64,000 bases of DNA from Streptomyces adelaidensis (GCF_016598475.1 NZ_JAEMUX010000002.1:62001-126000), one strand, 5' to 3'. Positions 7,334-16,228 are shown, counted from the first letter of the stretch. Notes: a model not told the origin generated them from the sequence alone. Translations and numbers: made by a program.

Positions 7334-8595
7334 GCCGGGCTCTCCCGCTCTCGTTCGGGGTACGACGGCCGGGCGGCTTCGGCGGCTTCGGCGGCACGCG
7401 CCAGCCGTAGCAGCAGGGATTCCTCCCCGTGCCGGGCCACCAGTTGGAGGCCGGCCGGGCAGCCGTCGGAGTCGAAGCCCGCCGGGATGCTCATCGCGGG
7501 GTGGCCACTGAGGTTGAACGCCCAGGTGAGGGCTGTGGAGTAACGGTCGCCGGGGCCGTCGTGGCCGTGCGGGGCGTTGGGCGTGGTGGGGGTCAGGATC
7601 AGATCGGCGTCCGCGAAGAGGGCGGCGAGCCGCCGGTCGTTCTCGGCGCGGAGCCGGTCGGCGTCCCGCACGGCCGAGGGGTCGGTGCCGGGCGCGGCGC
7701 GGAGGGCCAGCCAAGCGGGTCCGGGGTCCTCCAGGCGTACCAGCGACGAGTTCCGCCGTACGAGCTGTACGAGCTGTACGAGCCGTACGAGACCGGTGTC
7801 CGCCAGGCGCAGCGCGGCGCCGTGGGCGAGCGCGGCGGGTTCGGGGTCGGTGTCGGCGAACCCGAGGTCCGCCGACCATACGGCGGTGAGGGGCGCAGAC
7901 GGGTACCCCTCGCCCTCCTCCTCGCCTCGCACGCAACGCCAGTACGCCGCCGCGTCCGACGCGTACCGGGTGAGGACGCCGGCTGCCGCGAGACCCGTGC
8001 GGTCGGCGGACGGCAGGCGTCCGTTCGTGGTCTTGAGGCCGACGACGCCGCACCAGGCGGCCGGGATGCGTACCGACCCGGCGCCGTCGGACCCGGTGGC
8101 CATCGGTACCAGGCCCGCCGCCACCGCCGCGGCGGACCCGGCCGACGATCCGCCCGGCGTCCGGTCGGCCCGCCAGGGGTTGACGGTCCGGCCGCCGGCC
8201 CCGAGACCCCAGGTCTGCCAGTGCGTACCGGAGCCGGGCACGGAGGTCGCCCCGACGGGTACGCACCCGGCCGCGATCAGCGCCCGCGCCGGTGCCGCGC
8301 GCAGCCCGGCCCGCCCCTTCACCCCGATCGGCACCCCGGCCAACGGCAGCCGCACACCCCCGGCGACCTGCTCGTCCACCGCCGCCGCCCGGCGCAACGC
8401 CTCCTCCTCCCACACCTCGGCGAACGCGCACAGCACGGAGTCCGCCCGCTCGATACGGGCGAGCGAGGCAGCGACCACGTCGACGGCACGGAGTTCACGA
8501 GCGCGGACACCGGCGGCGATCCGCTCGGCCGAGAGCGGCGGAAAGCCACCGAGGGGAGGGGAACCGGGGGGAAGGGAGTCGGGTGGCAGCGTCAA
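7330..8595 (-). CDS. Amidase signature family enzyme
   Basis: 421 aa. Hydrolyses a C–N amide bond; the family uses a Ser-cisSer-Lys triad. Seen: catalytic Lys in PIGVKG (K93), cis-Ser in GGSSAGS (about 150), and nucleophile Ser in GSDGAGSVRIPA (about S174). The triad is complete, although the usual VKD and GGSIR patterns are altered to VKG and AGSVR. The start is taken as TTG at 8595, which overlaps the upstream stop as TTGA, in keeping with the coupled operon; no better ATG or GTG precedes the conserved region. Longer upstream readings only shadow the DUF4913 gene. Why an amidase sits in a secretion-like operon is unknown; substrates could range from small amides to wall peptides. Confidence 0.8.
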   Translation of the reverse strand: MTLPPDSLPPGSPPLGGFPPLSAERIAAGVRARELRAVDVVAASLARIERADSVLCAFAEVWEEEALRRAAAVDEQVAGGVRLPLAGVPIGVKGRAGLRAAPARALIAAGCVPVGATSVPGSGTHWQTWGLGAGGRTVNPWRADRTPGGSSAGSAAAVAAGLVPMATGSDGAGSVRIPAAWCGVVGLKTTNGRLPSADRTGLAAAGVLTRYASDAAAYWRCVRGEEEGEGYPSAPLTAVWSADLGFADTDPEPAALAHGAALRLADTGLVRLVQLVQLVRRNSSLVRLEDPGPAWLALRAAPGTDPSAVRDADRLRAENDRRLAALFADADLILTPTTPNAPHGHDGPGDRYSTALTWAFNLSGHPAMSIPAGFDSDGCPAGLQLVARHGEESLLLRLARAAEAAEAARPSYPERERESPA

Positions 8596-9035
8596 GGGTT
8601 CGTCCCGTACGGCTCGACGACCGGCGGCTGCTTCGCGCGGTGGGCGCCCGCCTTGCAGCCCGCGAACGGGCCGTTCGGGGAGCGGAGTTCGGCGAGTACG
8701 GGGCCGAGGTGGTCGCGGTGCCAGACGGCCGGGCCGGAGGCGCCCGCCGTGGGGTCGGTGAGTTCCTGCCAGGCGAGCCACAGGGCGTGCAGCCGGGCCA
8801 CCGCCTCCAGGTGCTCCCACCAGCGCGGACACCAGGGCTGCTGGGAGGTGGCCTCGCGGCCGTAGACCGGGAGGAGCAGGTCGCCGACCCAGAGGGCCAG
8901 CCCGCGCATCTCCTCGGCGTACTCGTGGCCGTCGAGGTAGAGGATGAACGGCGGGGCGGCGGGAAGCGGCTGTTCGAGGTCTTGCTGTTCGAGGCTCTGC
9001 TGTTCGAAGCCGGGCTGGTCGACGGCGGTGGTCAT
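8592..9035 (-). CDS. DUF4913 family protein
   Basis: 147 aa, soluble. Seen: Gln-rich N-terminus (QQSLEQQDLEQ), then the DUF4913 pattern: WCPRWWEHLEAVARLHALWLAWQELT, WHRDHLGPVLAELRSPNGPF and CKAGAH. The Trp-rich helix and the WHRDHL...GPFAGC segment are the family hallmarks. DUF4913 genes are typically found beside TraG/VirD4-type coupling proteins in actinobacterial chromosomes and plasmids, as here; the function is not known. Start ATG at 9035 overlaps the coupling-protein stop (ATGA), and its own stop overlaps the amidase TTG. A role as adaptor or accessory of the coupling protein is an inference from context only. Confidence 0.78.
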   Translation of the reverse strand: MTTAVDQPGFEQQSLEQQDLEQPLPAAPPFILYLDGHEYAEEMRGLALWVGDLLLPVYGREATSQQPWCPRWWEHLEAVARLHALWLAWQELTDPTAGASGPAVWHRDHLGPVLAELRSPNGPFAGCKAGAHRAKQPPVVEPYGTNP

Positions 9036-10783
9036 CGGACGATCCCTTCCGCCGCCCGTGCCGTGATGGCCTTGACCTCGGCACGGGCGGCCAGTGCGAT
9101 GCGGTCGGCGCCGGGTTCGGCGTACCAGGGGCGCAGACGGACGAGCGCGGGCCTGATGCCGGTGGCGAGGAGGAGGGCCGTGCCCTTGGGGAGGGCGCGG
9201 ATGCGGTCGGCGGGGAGGATGCGTTCGAGGCGGTACGAGGTGGAGCGGGAGCGGCCGTCCTTGCTACGGGAGTAGCTCACCGTCGACACGTCGTGCTCGC
9301 CGACCAGCCGCGAGACCTTCTCCACGAAGTCCGCGTCGTCCAGGCCCGCGCCCAGCAGCTTGATCGTGGCCGCGCCCCACAGCGCGTCCATCCCGGCTTC
9401 GCCCCACACCCGCGTGCCCTGGCGGTAACTCTGCAGCAGGGTCACGACGTTGATGCCCCGCGAGCCGAAGTGGGAGTACAGGTCGGGGAGGTCGGAGATA
9501 CGGCAGACGTTCGCTGCCTCGTCCAGTACCGCCGTCATCGGCGGGTCGAGGCGGCCACCCATCCGTTCCGCCGCCCCGACTCCCGCGCGCAGTACGGAGT
9601 CCGCGCACGCGGCGATGACACCGGCCGCCGAGCCGCCGCCGTCCTTGGAGAGGAGGTAGAGCGTGTCGGGGGAGAGGACGTGCCGCTCCGGCAGGAACTG
9701 CGGCAGGTCCGGGTCCGGGCTCACCCAGGCCGAGATCGCCGGGTCGAGCAGACACGCCACGCACTGGCGGGCCGTCTCGTAGATGCCGTCCCGTGTCTCC
9801 ACCGCGCCCTGGACGGTGCCCTGGAGCTGGTCGGCGAGGGCCGACATGCCGGCGTCGCGCAGCAGGTCGACCGGCGTACGGTCGGCCGGGTCCGCCAGCC
9901 AGGACAGCACCTCGTCCACCTGCCGCTCGCCCCGGTTCGCCGCGTGGAAGAGGGCCGTGAGGGTGTTCTGGGCCGCCGAGATCCAGAAGTCCCGCTTGGT
10001 GGCGTCGTCGTTGACCGCGCCCACGAAGTGGCCGGCCAGGCGGCGGGCGCCCTCGATCGTGGCGGCGTCGGCGAGCATGTCCCACCACAGGGCGCGCGGG
10101 GTGTGGGCGATGCCCTGCGGGTCGAACGTCCATACGGTGCCGACGCGTGCGCGCTCCGCTCGGGTCACGCTGTACACGTCCGCCTTGTTCGAGGTCAGCA
10201 GGACGCTGCCGCGGGCGCGGAGTACGCGTGGGACCGCTATGCCGGTGGACTTGCCCGCCCGTGGTGCCATCAGGTCCAGCTCGACGTCCTCGTAGCTGCT
10301 GCGGAGTTCGGGGCCGCCGGGTTCCAGGTCGCCGAGGAGGTTGCCGGTGTCGTCCGGGGCCAGGCGGCCTGACCTCGGGAGGGACGGGCGGAGTTCGCGG
10401 GCCCTGGTGGTGGCGCCTTTCGGGAGGAGGGTCGAGAGTTCGCGGCGGCCGGCGAGACCGGTGGGCCTCCGGCCCCGGCGGCGGATCAGTACGGCCAGGG
10501 TGACGAGGAGGGCGACTGTTCCGCCGAACACGGTGGCCATGCCTGCGGTGATCGCGCCGGTTGACGCCGTCGGCCACAGGGGGGCGGGGCCCTTCTGCGC
10601 GAGGGTCGACATCGTTTCCAGGGCGAAGGGGGGTGGGTGCCAGCCGGCTCCGCCGAGGGCCGCGCCCAGGGTGCCGCCCAGCCAGGCGCCGAAGAAGAGG
10701 GTGCCTATGAGGAGGGCGGCGCCGGGGACGAGCCAGGGGAGGAGGTCGTCGGTGGTGGTGTGTTGTTGCTTGCGTGTGGGCAT
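9032..10783 (-). CDS. VirD4/TraG-like type IV coupling ATPase
   Basis: 583 aa. Coupling proteins feed substrates to the type IV channel. Seen: two N-terminal membrane segments (about 16–45 and 75–100), a degenerate Walker A MAPRAGKST (172–180), DPQG and WISAAQNTL in the motor domain, and a Walker B-like block AVLDEAANVCRISDLP near 395. Also seen is the coupling-family stretch FGSRGINVVTLLQSYRQG with RVWGE, where the LQS region matches the TraM-recognition half of TraG/VirD4. The ATG at 10783 is chosen: GGGGA lies upstream and the first membrane segment follows normally. The gene is separated from the VirB4-like gene by a 260-bp gap with a large hairpin, so it may be transcribed separately. 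Confidence 0.85.
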   Translation of the reverse strand: MPTRKQQHTTTDDLLPWLVPGAALLIGTLFFGAWLGGTLGAALGGAGWHPPPFALETMSTLAQKGPAPLWPTASTGAITAGMATVFGGTVALLVTLAVLIRRRGRRPTGLAGRRELSTLLPKGATTRARELRPSLPRSGRLAPDDTGNLLGDLEPGGPELRSSYEDVELDLMAPRAGKSTGIAVPRVLRARGSVLLTSNKADVYSVTRAERARVGTVWTFDPQGIAHTPRALWWDMLADAATIEGARRLAGHFVGAVNDDATKRDFWISAAQNTLTALFHAANRGERQVDEVLSWLADPADRTPVDLLRDAGMSALADQLQGTVQGAVETRDGIYETARQCVACLLDPAISAWVSPDPDLPQFLPERHVLSPDTLYLLSKDGGGSAAGVIAACADSVLRAGVGAAERMGGRLDPPMTAVLDEAANVCRISDLPDLYSHFGSRGINVVTLLQSYRQGTRVWGEAGMDALWGAATIKLLGAGLDDADFVEKVSRLVGEHDVSTVSYSRSKDGRSRSTSYRLERILPADRIRALPKGTALLLATGIRPALVRLRPWYAEPGADRIALAARAEVKAITARAAEGIVR

Positions 10784-10908
10784 TTCGGTTCCCCCGTCGG
10801 TTTGTTGATGTGCGATTTCTTCTTCGCCCCCGCCGCCCCTACCCGTCCCTTCCCAGTGGCTGCGCCCCCTTCGCCCCCCCCTTGGGTGCGTTTTCGGGTG
10901 CGGGTCCG

Positions 10909-11011
10909 GTGGGGGTTGCTCGCGCAGTTCCCCGCGCCCCTGAAGGGCGAAAAGCATGGGGCGCAGCCCCTGCTTTTCAGGGGCGCGGGGAACTGCGCGA
11001 CCAGCCCCCAC
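10909..11011. repeat. Giant inverted repeat (Streptomyces palindromic element, copy 1)
   Basis: Two 36-bp arms, 10909–10944 and 10976–11011, are complementary apart from two mismatches. Their core is CGCGCAGTTCCCCGCGCCCC. A second stem (AAAAGCA...TGCTTTT) fills the middle. The whole can fold into one hairpin of about 100 nt in the gap between the VirB4-like and VirD4-like genes. The same core recurs at 14129, 30671 and 32286. It may terminate or attenuate transcription inside the T4SS-like operon. Confidence 0.75.
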
Positions 11012-11046
11012 CCACCCGCAGCCGCCGACGCACCGCACCCCCGCCC

Positions 11047-12534
11047 TCATAGGCGCCCCGCAGCCTTGGAAAGCACCGGTTTCGGCGTCCATCTCGTGTT
11101 CGTGTTGTGGAGTTCGCGCTCCTTGTCGGTGATGGAGACCTTGATCGGGATGCCGGGTCGGCCGCCCACCTTGATGAGGAAGCGGCCACGGCCCGGCGGC
11201 TCCTCGTTGCCGCCCGTGCTGGCCCAGCCCGGCGGTGAGGACCAGGACGACACGAGGTCGATCTCGCGCTCGGAGAGGCCGACGATCTCGCCGAGATCCC
11301 TCATCTCCGCACGGGGCAGGCCGGCGCACACCACCATGCCCGCCCGCTCCACGAAGCCGCGCGCCTTCGCGCGGTCGGCCTCGCTGCCCAGCGCCTCCGC
11401 GTCCTTCAGGGTGTGTGTGATCTTCGCGTCGCCCAGGCCGAGGGAGCGGTTGAGGCGGGTGAGGGCGTCGATGCGTTCGACGATGCCGGAGGCGGCCCGC
11501 AGGGGGCGCCACAGTTCGTCGAGGACGGTGAAGAACCAGCGCTGGGGGGCCAGCCCGGCGTCCGCGAGGGCGTGCGCGGCGGCGACCGTGCCGAGGCCGT
11601 CCGACCAGGCCGCCAGCATCGCCGCGGCCGTGAGCTGGGTGTCGGCCTCGCCGATGCGGGAGATGTCGACGCAGACGGCGGGCGCGGCGGCGTCGATACG
11701 GGTGGACGTCTCGGAGGCGAAGGTGTCGCCGAGCGGGCCGTCGAGGACGCCCAGCAACGAGCGGTGGAGGGGGTCGACCGCCTCCTGGTAGCGGGCCTCG
11801 TCGCCCCGGTCCAGGGTCACCGCGCGGACCCGGTCGGGGCCCTCGTCCAGCACCTTCAGCAGGTCGGGCAGCAGGGGCGCCCGCCCCGGCTTCGCGCGCT
11901 CCGCCAGGTGGTGCAGGCAGGCGGAGAGCACCGACTGCTCGTGGTCGTCCATCGGGCGGCCCCGGACGATCGTGATGAGCGCCGCGACCATGTTCAGGAC
12001 CCGGCCGTGCGCCTCCGCCGCCAGGATCCGGCCCCGCTCGCCGCCGATCCGGGCCGCCGCCTCGCCCATCGCGCCGGGGTCGAGCACGTTGATGCCGCCG
12101 ACACCGCGCCCGATGGAGATCACCTGGCCGCCGAGGGCCCGTACGGTGTCCGCGTAGTCCGGCTTGAGGTCGCCGAGGACCAGCGGGGTCACCCCGGTCG
12201 CGGCCATGCCGATGAGCATCCGGTTGACCAGCGTCGACTTGCCGAGGCCCGGCATGCCCAGCATGAACAGGGACGGGTTGGAGATGTAACGCGCGCGGGT
12301 GAACCAGGAGATGGGGTCGCCGCAGACCGTGGCGCCCGTCTGGAGGTGCTGGCCCAGCGGCACCCCCGTCATCGGCGCGCCGGAGCCCGCCGCGAACGGC
12401 CACAGGCCGCACGCCTGGACGGTCGTCGCCCGCCACAGCGCGGGCGGGTCGACATGCGCGACCTGGCCGCCGCCGGGGCCGAACCAGCCACGCGGCGGTG
12501 CGGTACGGGGCCGAGGGGTAGCGGGCTTGCTCAC
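11047..12534 (-). CDS. VirB4/TraC-like conjugal ATPase (C-terminal motor half)
   Basis: 495 aa. VirB4-class ATPases power assembly and transport in type IV systems. Seen: Walker A GMPGLGKST (93–101), VLGDLKPDYADTVRALGGQVI as expected after the P-loop, NVLDPGA, and a Walker B-like FFTVLDELWRPLRAA near 340. KITHTLKDAEALGSEADRAKARGF and a final KVGGRPGIPIKVSITDKE complete the RecA-like fold. The GTG at 12534 overlaps the upstream stop as GTGA. The protein lacks the usual VirB4 N-terminal domain; that part appears to be the separate, overlapping upstream gene. It should sit at the inner membrane as a hexamer. Confidence 0.82.
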   Translation of the reverse strand: MSKPATPRPRTAPPRGWFGPGGGQVAHVDPPALWRATTVQACGLWPFAAGSGAPMTGVPLGQHLQTGATVCGDPISWFTRARYISNPSLFMLGMPGLGKSTLVNRMLIGMAATGVTPLVLGDLKPDYADTVRALGGQVISIGRGVGGINVLDPGAMGEAAARIGGERGRILAAEAHGRVLNMVAALITIVRGRPMDDHEQSVLSACLHHLAERAKPGRAPLLPDLLKVLDEGPDRVRAVTLDRGDEARYQEAVDPLHRSLLGVLDGPLGDTFASETSTRIDAAAPAVCVDISRIGEADTQLTAAAMLAAWSDGLGTVAAAHALADAGLAPQRWFFTVLDELWRPLRAASGIVERIDALTRLNRSLGLGDAKITHTLKDAEALGSEADRAKARGFVERAGMVVCAGLPRAEMRDLGEIVGLSEREIDLVSSWSSPPGWASTGGNEEPPGRGRFLIKVGGRPGIPIKVSITDKERELHNTNTRWTPKPVLSKAAGRL

Positions 12535-14024
12535 AGCGCCTCCCGGATCTGGTACGGAACGAGGGTGTGCTCCCACGGCAGCAGGCCGACGGGGAGCGTG
12601 CAGGTGAACGCGGAGGCCTGCATGCGGTCGGCGGGGCGCATCAGGATGCGGGACGACGCCTGGAGGTTGCGGACGGTGACCGCCGCGTCCGGCAGCTGCT
12701 CCTCGCTGTCCACGGTGACCGTCACCATCAGCGAGAACTCCACGAGCCCGGCACCCGCCGCCTCCTCGGCCGCCGTCTGCTCGGCCGCGTGCATCTCTGA
12801 ACTGGCCCGCGCCTGCACCAGACCCCGCTTGGAGCCCGCCATGAAGTGCGCGGTCCGCCGGTCGGCCTCCACGATCCGGGCGGAGGTCGCCGGGTCGATC
12901 GGACGGTAGATCAGCGAGACCCGCTTGCGGCGCGTCCCGGCGGCGGGCTCCAGCAGCCCCCGCAGCACACTCGACCGGACCGTGCCGCGCGGCGCCAGCG
13001 TCAGCAGCCAGGTCCGCGACACACCCGAGTCATGCTTGTACGACTGCACCGACTCGACGGCCGCCGCCGGGCCCGCGTCCGCCCACTCCAGCCCGGTCGT
13101 GGTGTGCTCGGCCCGGGTGCTCAGCACATCGGGGCCGACGGCCGGGTCGTACGCCACTCGTACGATCTCCGCGAGCCGCTCGGCGGAGAGCGGGTAGGCG
13201 GAGCCGCCGCCGGCCGCGACCAGACCCGACAGCAGGCCGGGCAGCCGCATCGAGAGGTCGGTGATGACGTCCTCGATGCTCCGCTTGGGGCCGCCGGTGG
13301 GGCCGTACGTCAGCGCGATGTACGTGTGCATCTCCGAGGAGGCGGACGGGTAGCGCGCGACGACCTCCTCCATGACCGCGCGGGCGGCGGCCGGGGCGTC
13401 CGGCGAGATCCGCGGCAGGACCTCGGCGGCCAGCCGCGTCCCGGTGTCCGGGGCGGTCTCGACGACGACCTGGGCGCCGCGCAGGCCCGGCTCGTGCGAG
13501 AGCCGGGCGAGCCAGTCGCCCCAGGACGCCACCCAGATGTCGACCTGCTCGGGATCGACCAGCGAACCGCCGTCCGGCTCGCAGGCCAGGACCACCGTGC
13601 AGAGGTTGCGGCCGGGGTGGTGGATCACCCCGAAGGCACGGTTGTAGGCGTCCCGGCCCTCGTGCATCTTGGTGCGGGCGAGCAGGCCCGGCGGGTGGTA
13701 GCGGCCGCCGGGACGCTTGGAGAGCGGGCCGGAGACGTACGTGTGCGAGCCGTTCGCCTTGCGCCTGAGCCAACCGATACGCACCGCGACCACCTGGTAG
13801 ATGTTGCGGCCGTCCACCGTGCGCAGCGCGAGCGGGGCGAGGAAGAGGCCGAGGGGGATGAGGACGAGGACCGCGGCCGGCAGCGAGACCAGCGAGGCGA
13901 GGAGCGCGACCAGGAGTCCGCCGAAGGCGACGACTGTGCCGAGGAGGCCCAGTGGCCCCAGGCCGGGTCGGCGGGGTCTGCGCCAGTTTCCGTAGGTGGG
14001 ACGCGTCAGGGCGTCGGTGGACAT
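12531..14024 (-). CDS. SCO6880-family protein (VirB3/VirB4 N-terminal-like)
   Basis: 497 aa. Seen: a hydrophobic N-terminal hairpin (about residues 25–70, LLGTVVAFGGLLVALLASLV and LVLIPLGLFLAPLAL) followed by a soluble domain. The soluble part (YQVVAVRIGWLRRKANGSHTY, LCTVVLACEPDGGSLVD, EMHTYIALTYGP, SRTWLLTLAPRGTV, KRVSLIYRPIDPATS) matches actinobacterial proteins called SCO6880 family, found next to VirB4-like ATPases. The arrangement (VirB3-like membrane hairpin plus VirB4 N-domain) suggests it forms one functional VirB4 with the ATPase encoded by the overlapping downstream gene. No P-loop is present. ATG at 14024. Confidence 0.8.
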   Translation of the reverse strand: MSTDALTRPTYGNWRRPRRPGLGPLGLLGTVVAFGGLLVALLASLVSLPAAVLVLIPLGLFLAPLALRTVDGRNIYQVVAVRIGWLRRKANGSHTYVSGPLSKRPGGRYHPPGLLARTKMHEGRDAYNRAFGVIHHPGRNLCTVVLACEPDGGSLVDPEQVDIWVASWGDWLARLSHEPGLRGAQVVVETAPDTGTRLAAEVLPRISPDAPAAARAVMEEVVARYPSASSEMHTYIALTYGPTGGPKRSIEDVITDLSMRLPGLLSGLVAAGGGSAYPLSAERLAEIVRVAYDPAVGPDVLSTRAEHTTTGLEWADAGPAAAVESVQSYKHDSGVSRTWLLTLAPRGTVRSSVLRGLLEPAAGTRRKRVSLIYRPIDPATSARIVEADRRTAHFMAGSKRGLVQARASSEMHAAEQTAAEEAAGAGLVEFSLMVTVTVDSEEQLPDAAVTVRNLQASSRILMRPADRMQASAFTCTLPVGLLPWEHTLVPYQIREAL

Positions 14025-14128
14025 GGGGACCTTCTTCCGGCTGAGATCGCTGAGGTCGCTGGGGGCCTGGGGCCTGGGTGCCTACGAGCTCGGGTGGTTC
14101 TGTCCGACGGCGGGTGCGGGTCCTCCGT

Positions 14129-14187
14129 GGCTTGTCGCGCAGTTCCCCGCGCCCCTGAAGGGGGCCTGCGGCCCTTCAGGGGCGCCG
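14129..14187. repeat. Streptomyces palindromic element, copy 2
   Basis: GTCGCGCAGTTCCCCGCGCC is followed by an inverted repeat GCGCCCCTGAAGGG / CCCTTCAGGGGCGC. It lies just after the stop of the VirB6-like gene and before the SCO6880-family start; it shares its core with the copy at 10909. Confidence 0.7.
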
Positions 14188-14195
14188 TCGGCCTA

Positions 14196-15386
14196 CTACT
14201 GGTTGTGGCCCTTCATCCCGTCGTTGTCGTCGAGGGAGTTGGTGACCTCCGAGGCGGCTGCCACGCCGGTCTGTACGGCGACGGCGGCGGCCTGGACCGC
14301 GAGGGCCGCGCCTCCGGTGGCCGCGCCCGCGGCGGCTGTCCCGGCGGCGCCACCCGCTCCGCCGGCGGCTGCTCCGGCGCCGCCCGCGGAGGAACCCGCG
14401 CCGGAGGAGGGCGAGCCCTGGGGGCCTCCGCCGCCTCCGCCTCCGCCTCCGCCGCCACCCCCGCCGCCGGCGCCGCCCGCGATGCTGACCGCGCCGGAGG
14501 CCACGTTGTTGACGGCGTTGAGGGTGACCGTGCCGCCGGAGGTGCCGCCGAGCGCGGCGGTGGCGGGGACGATCAGTTTGAGGAGGGCCGGGAGGGCGAA
14601 CACGGCCATGATCAGCATGCCCATGCCCGCGATGACCGAGTCCAGGTCCTTGGTGTCCTGGGTCATCGAGGTGGCCGAGTAGATGATCAGGGCCGCCGCC
14701 GGCTTGTACAGCAGCCAGGCCGTGAGCCAGCCGATGTGCTTCTTCCACCAGCCCTCGCCCCACCCGGTCATCGAGGAGGCGGCGGCCAACGGCAGCGTGC
14801 CGACCAGGGTGATCAGGACGCCGATGCGGATGTACATCAGCACGATCTGCACGAAGCTCGACAGCATCACCAGCAGACCGAAGATCAGCACCAGTCCGGG
14901 CTGGTTGAGCGTCAGCACGCCCAGCATCTCGGAGGCCTTGTCGCCGAGATCGGACCTCTCGTACACGTCCCTGGCGTACGCGTCCGACGCCTTCATGAGC
15001 GCCGTGACGACGGGGACGGACGCGGCGCCGACGAGGATGACCTTCCACATCCCCATGAACGCCTGTTTCATGGACTGGCCCTTGCGGTCCATGGCCATGC
15101 GGATCGCGGCGATCAGCAGCGAGGCCACCGCCACGTACGCGACGATCCAGTTGACCTCGGCGGTGATCAGGCCGATGGGGCTGCCCGGATCGGCCTGGCT
15201 CTGGGCATGGCCCACGTTTCCCGCGGGGTCGTCCACGTCGATGCCCAGCCAGACGCCGTTGAGCGCCTTGAGCACCTCCGCCGCGCCGTCACCGATCGCC
15301 TTGGCGAAGACGACCACGGCACCCTCGGTGAACTGCTTTCCGCCCTCTTCGATGAGGCAGTCGTAGATCTTCCAGGAGCAGGCCAT
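14196..15386 (-). CDS. VirB6/TrbL-like polytopic membrane protein
   Basis: 396 aa. Seen: hydrophilic N-terminus, then about five to six membrane segments between residues 60 and 280 (VNWIVAYVAVASLLIAAIRM, PGLVLIFGLLVMLSSFVQIV, IGVLITLVGTLPLAAASSM, LLYKPAAALIIYSAT, GMGMLIMAVFALPALLKLIV). The C-terminal tail is a run of about 15 glycines followed by Ala/Gly/Ser. Topology and the WGEGWWKKHIGWLTAWLLYKP loop fit the VirB6/TrbL channel component annotated in actinobacterial T4SS-like loci. ATG at 15386 follows the upstream stop by one base, with GGAGG just before it. The poly-Gly tail is low complexity and may differ in length among strains. Confidence 0.75.
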   Translation of the reverse strand: MACSWKIYDCLIEEGGKQFTEGAVVVFAKAIGDGAAEVLKALNGVWLGIDVDDPAGNVGHAQSQADPGSPIGLITAEVNWIVAYVAVASLLIAAIRMAMDRKGQSMKQAFMGMWKVILVGAASVPVVTALMKASDAYARDVYERSDLGDKASEMLGVLTLNQPGLVLIFGLLVMLSSFVQIVLMYIRIGVLITLVGTLPLAAASSMTGWGEGWWKKHIGWLTAWLLYKPAAALIIYSATSMTQDTKDLDSVIAGMGMLIMAVFALPALLKLIVPATAALGGTSGGTVTLNAVNNVASGAVSIAGGAGGGGGGGGGGGGGGGPQGSPSSGAGSSAGGAGAAAGGAGGAAGTAAAGAATGGAALAVQAAAVAVQTGVAAASEVTNSLDDNDGMKGHNQ

Positions 15387-15387
15387 C

Positions 15388-16197
15388 TCATGCCTCCCAG
15401 GTGACGAAGCCGTCGGTTCCGCCGACCTGCGACACACCGCTGTAGACCGTGCCGTCCCGGTCGGGGTTGAGCTTCCAGTCGCCGTCCTGCCAGCGCACGG
15501 TCGCCGAGGCGGAGCCGAAGCCGCCGTCGCCCATGCCGCGCACCAGGACCATCACGGTCGCCTGCGTCTCGTCGTACGACAGCACCGTGAAGCCCGCGTA
15601 GCCACCGGCGTCCGGCGAGCCCGTGGTGGACTTGTCGGCCTCCTGGGAGCGGCTCGCGATCAGCGCGTCGCGGCCCGCGCCCGGCACGACCTGCCGGTCC
15701 ACGACCTTGCGCCAGCCCTCGTAGCTGAGATGGTCGGTGATGGAGTGGACGGCCAGGACGGCGCCCATCGGGGTGTGCGCGAAGCAGGACCAGACGGGTC
15801 CGTCGTACTTCAGCGGCCCGGCCGCCTTCGAGACCGGCACCAGGCCGGTGCCGTTGGCCTTCCAGTGGAAGTCGCGCGGCGCCTCGGTGGGCTTGGCCTG
15901 GTCGCTGTCGTCGGTACGGCAGCCGGCGGGCCGGGCGTCCGAACCCCTGTCGTCGCCGTCACCGTCACCGTCACCGTCACCGGAGTCAGAGGTCGAGTCC
16001 GAGGACGAGGTCGGCGCCGGGTTCGGGTCGCCGGACGAACCGGCGGGCCCCTCGGCGCCGTTGCCCGTCACCGCGAAGAGGACCGCGAGGACGAGCAGCA
16101 CCGTCAGGAACCCGGCCGACAGGACCCAGCCCCGCTGTTGCCAGAACGGCTGTTCCCATTCCCCGCTGCCCCCTTGGGGCCGGCCGGAGTTCAGCAT
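15388..16197 (-). CDS. Single-pass membrane protein of the T4SS-like locus (possible VirB8/TcpC analogue)
   Basis: 269 aa. Seen: a short cytoplasmic N-terminus with WEQPFWQQRGWVLSAG, one membrane segment (about 26–45, LSAGFLTVLLVLAVLFAVTG), a Ser/Asp-rich linker containing GDGDGDGDGDD, and an extracytoplasmic domain of about 180 residues. That domain shows the patterns WSCFAHTPMGAVLAVHSITDHLSY, AGYAGFTVLSYDETQATVMVLV and ATVRWQDGDWKLNPD. A TM anchor plus a periplasm-facing domain ending with a W-x-DGDWKL motif is typical of NTF2-like VirB8/TcpC subunits, but I cannot confirm the fold. The gene precedes and nearly touches the VirB6-like gene. Confidence 0.6.
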   Translation of the reverse strand: MLNSGRPQGGSGEWEQPFWQQRGWVLSAGFLTVLLVLAVLFAVTGNGAEGPAGSSGDPNPAPTSSSDSTSDSGDGDGDGDGDDRGSDARPAGCRTDDSDQAKPTEAPRDFHWKANGTGLVPVSKAAGPLKYDGPVWSCFAHTPMGAVLAVHSITDHLSYEGWRKVVDRQVVPGAGRDALIASRSQEADKSTTGSPDAGGYAGFTVLSYDETQATVMVLVRGMGDGGFGSASATVRWQDGDWKLNPDRDGTVYSGVSQVGGTDGFVTWEA

Positions 16198-16228
16198 CGT
16201 CGCTCCCCCTTTCGACTCGCTCGGACGA

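Noticed and set aside
8592..9035. Extending the amidase N-terminus through this region to 9084
   Set aside because: The extra 163 residues are Arg/Pro-rich and simply mirror the DUF4913 reading frame; TTG at 8595 gives normal amidase length.
12846..15404. An 850-codon plus-strand frame opposite the VirB4 N-half and VirB6-like genes
   Set aside because: Arg/Gly/Asp-rich antisense shadow; the opposite strand has clear membrane proteins with overlapping joints.
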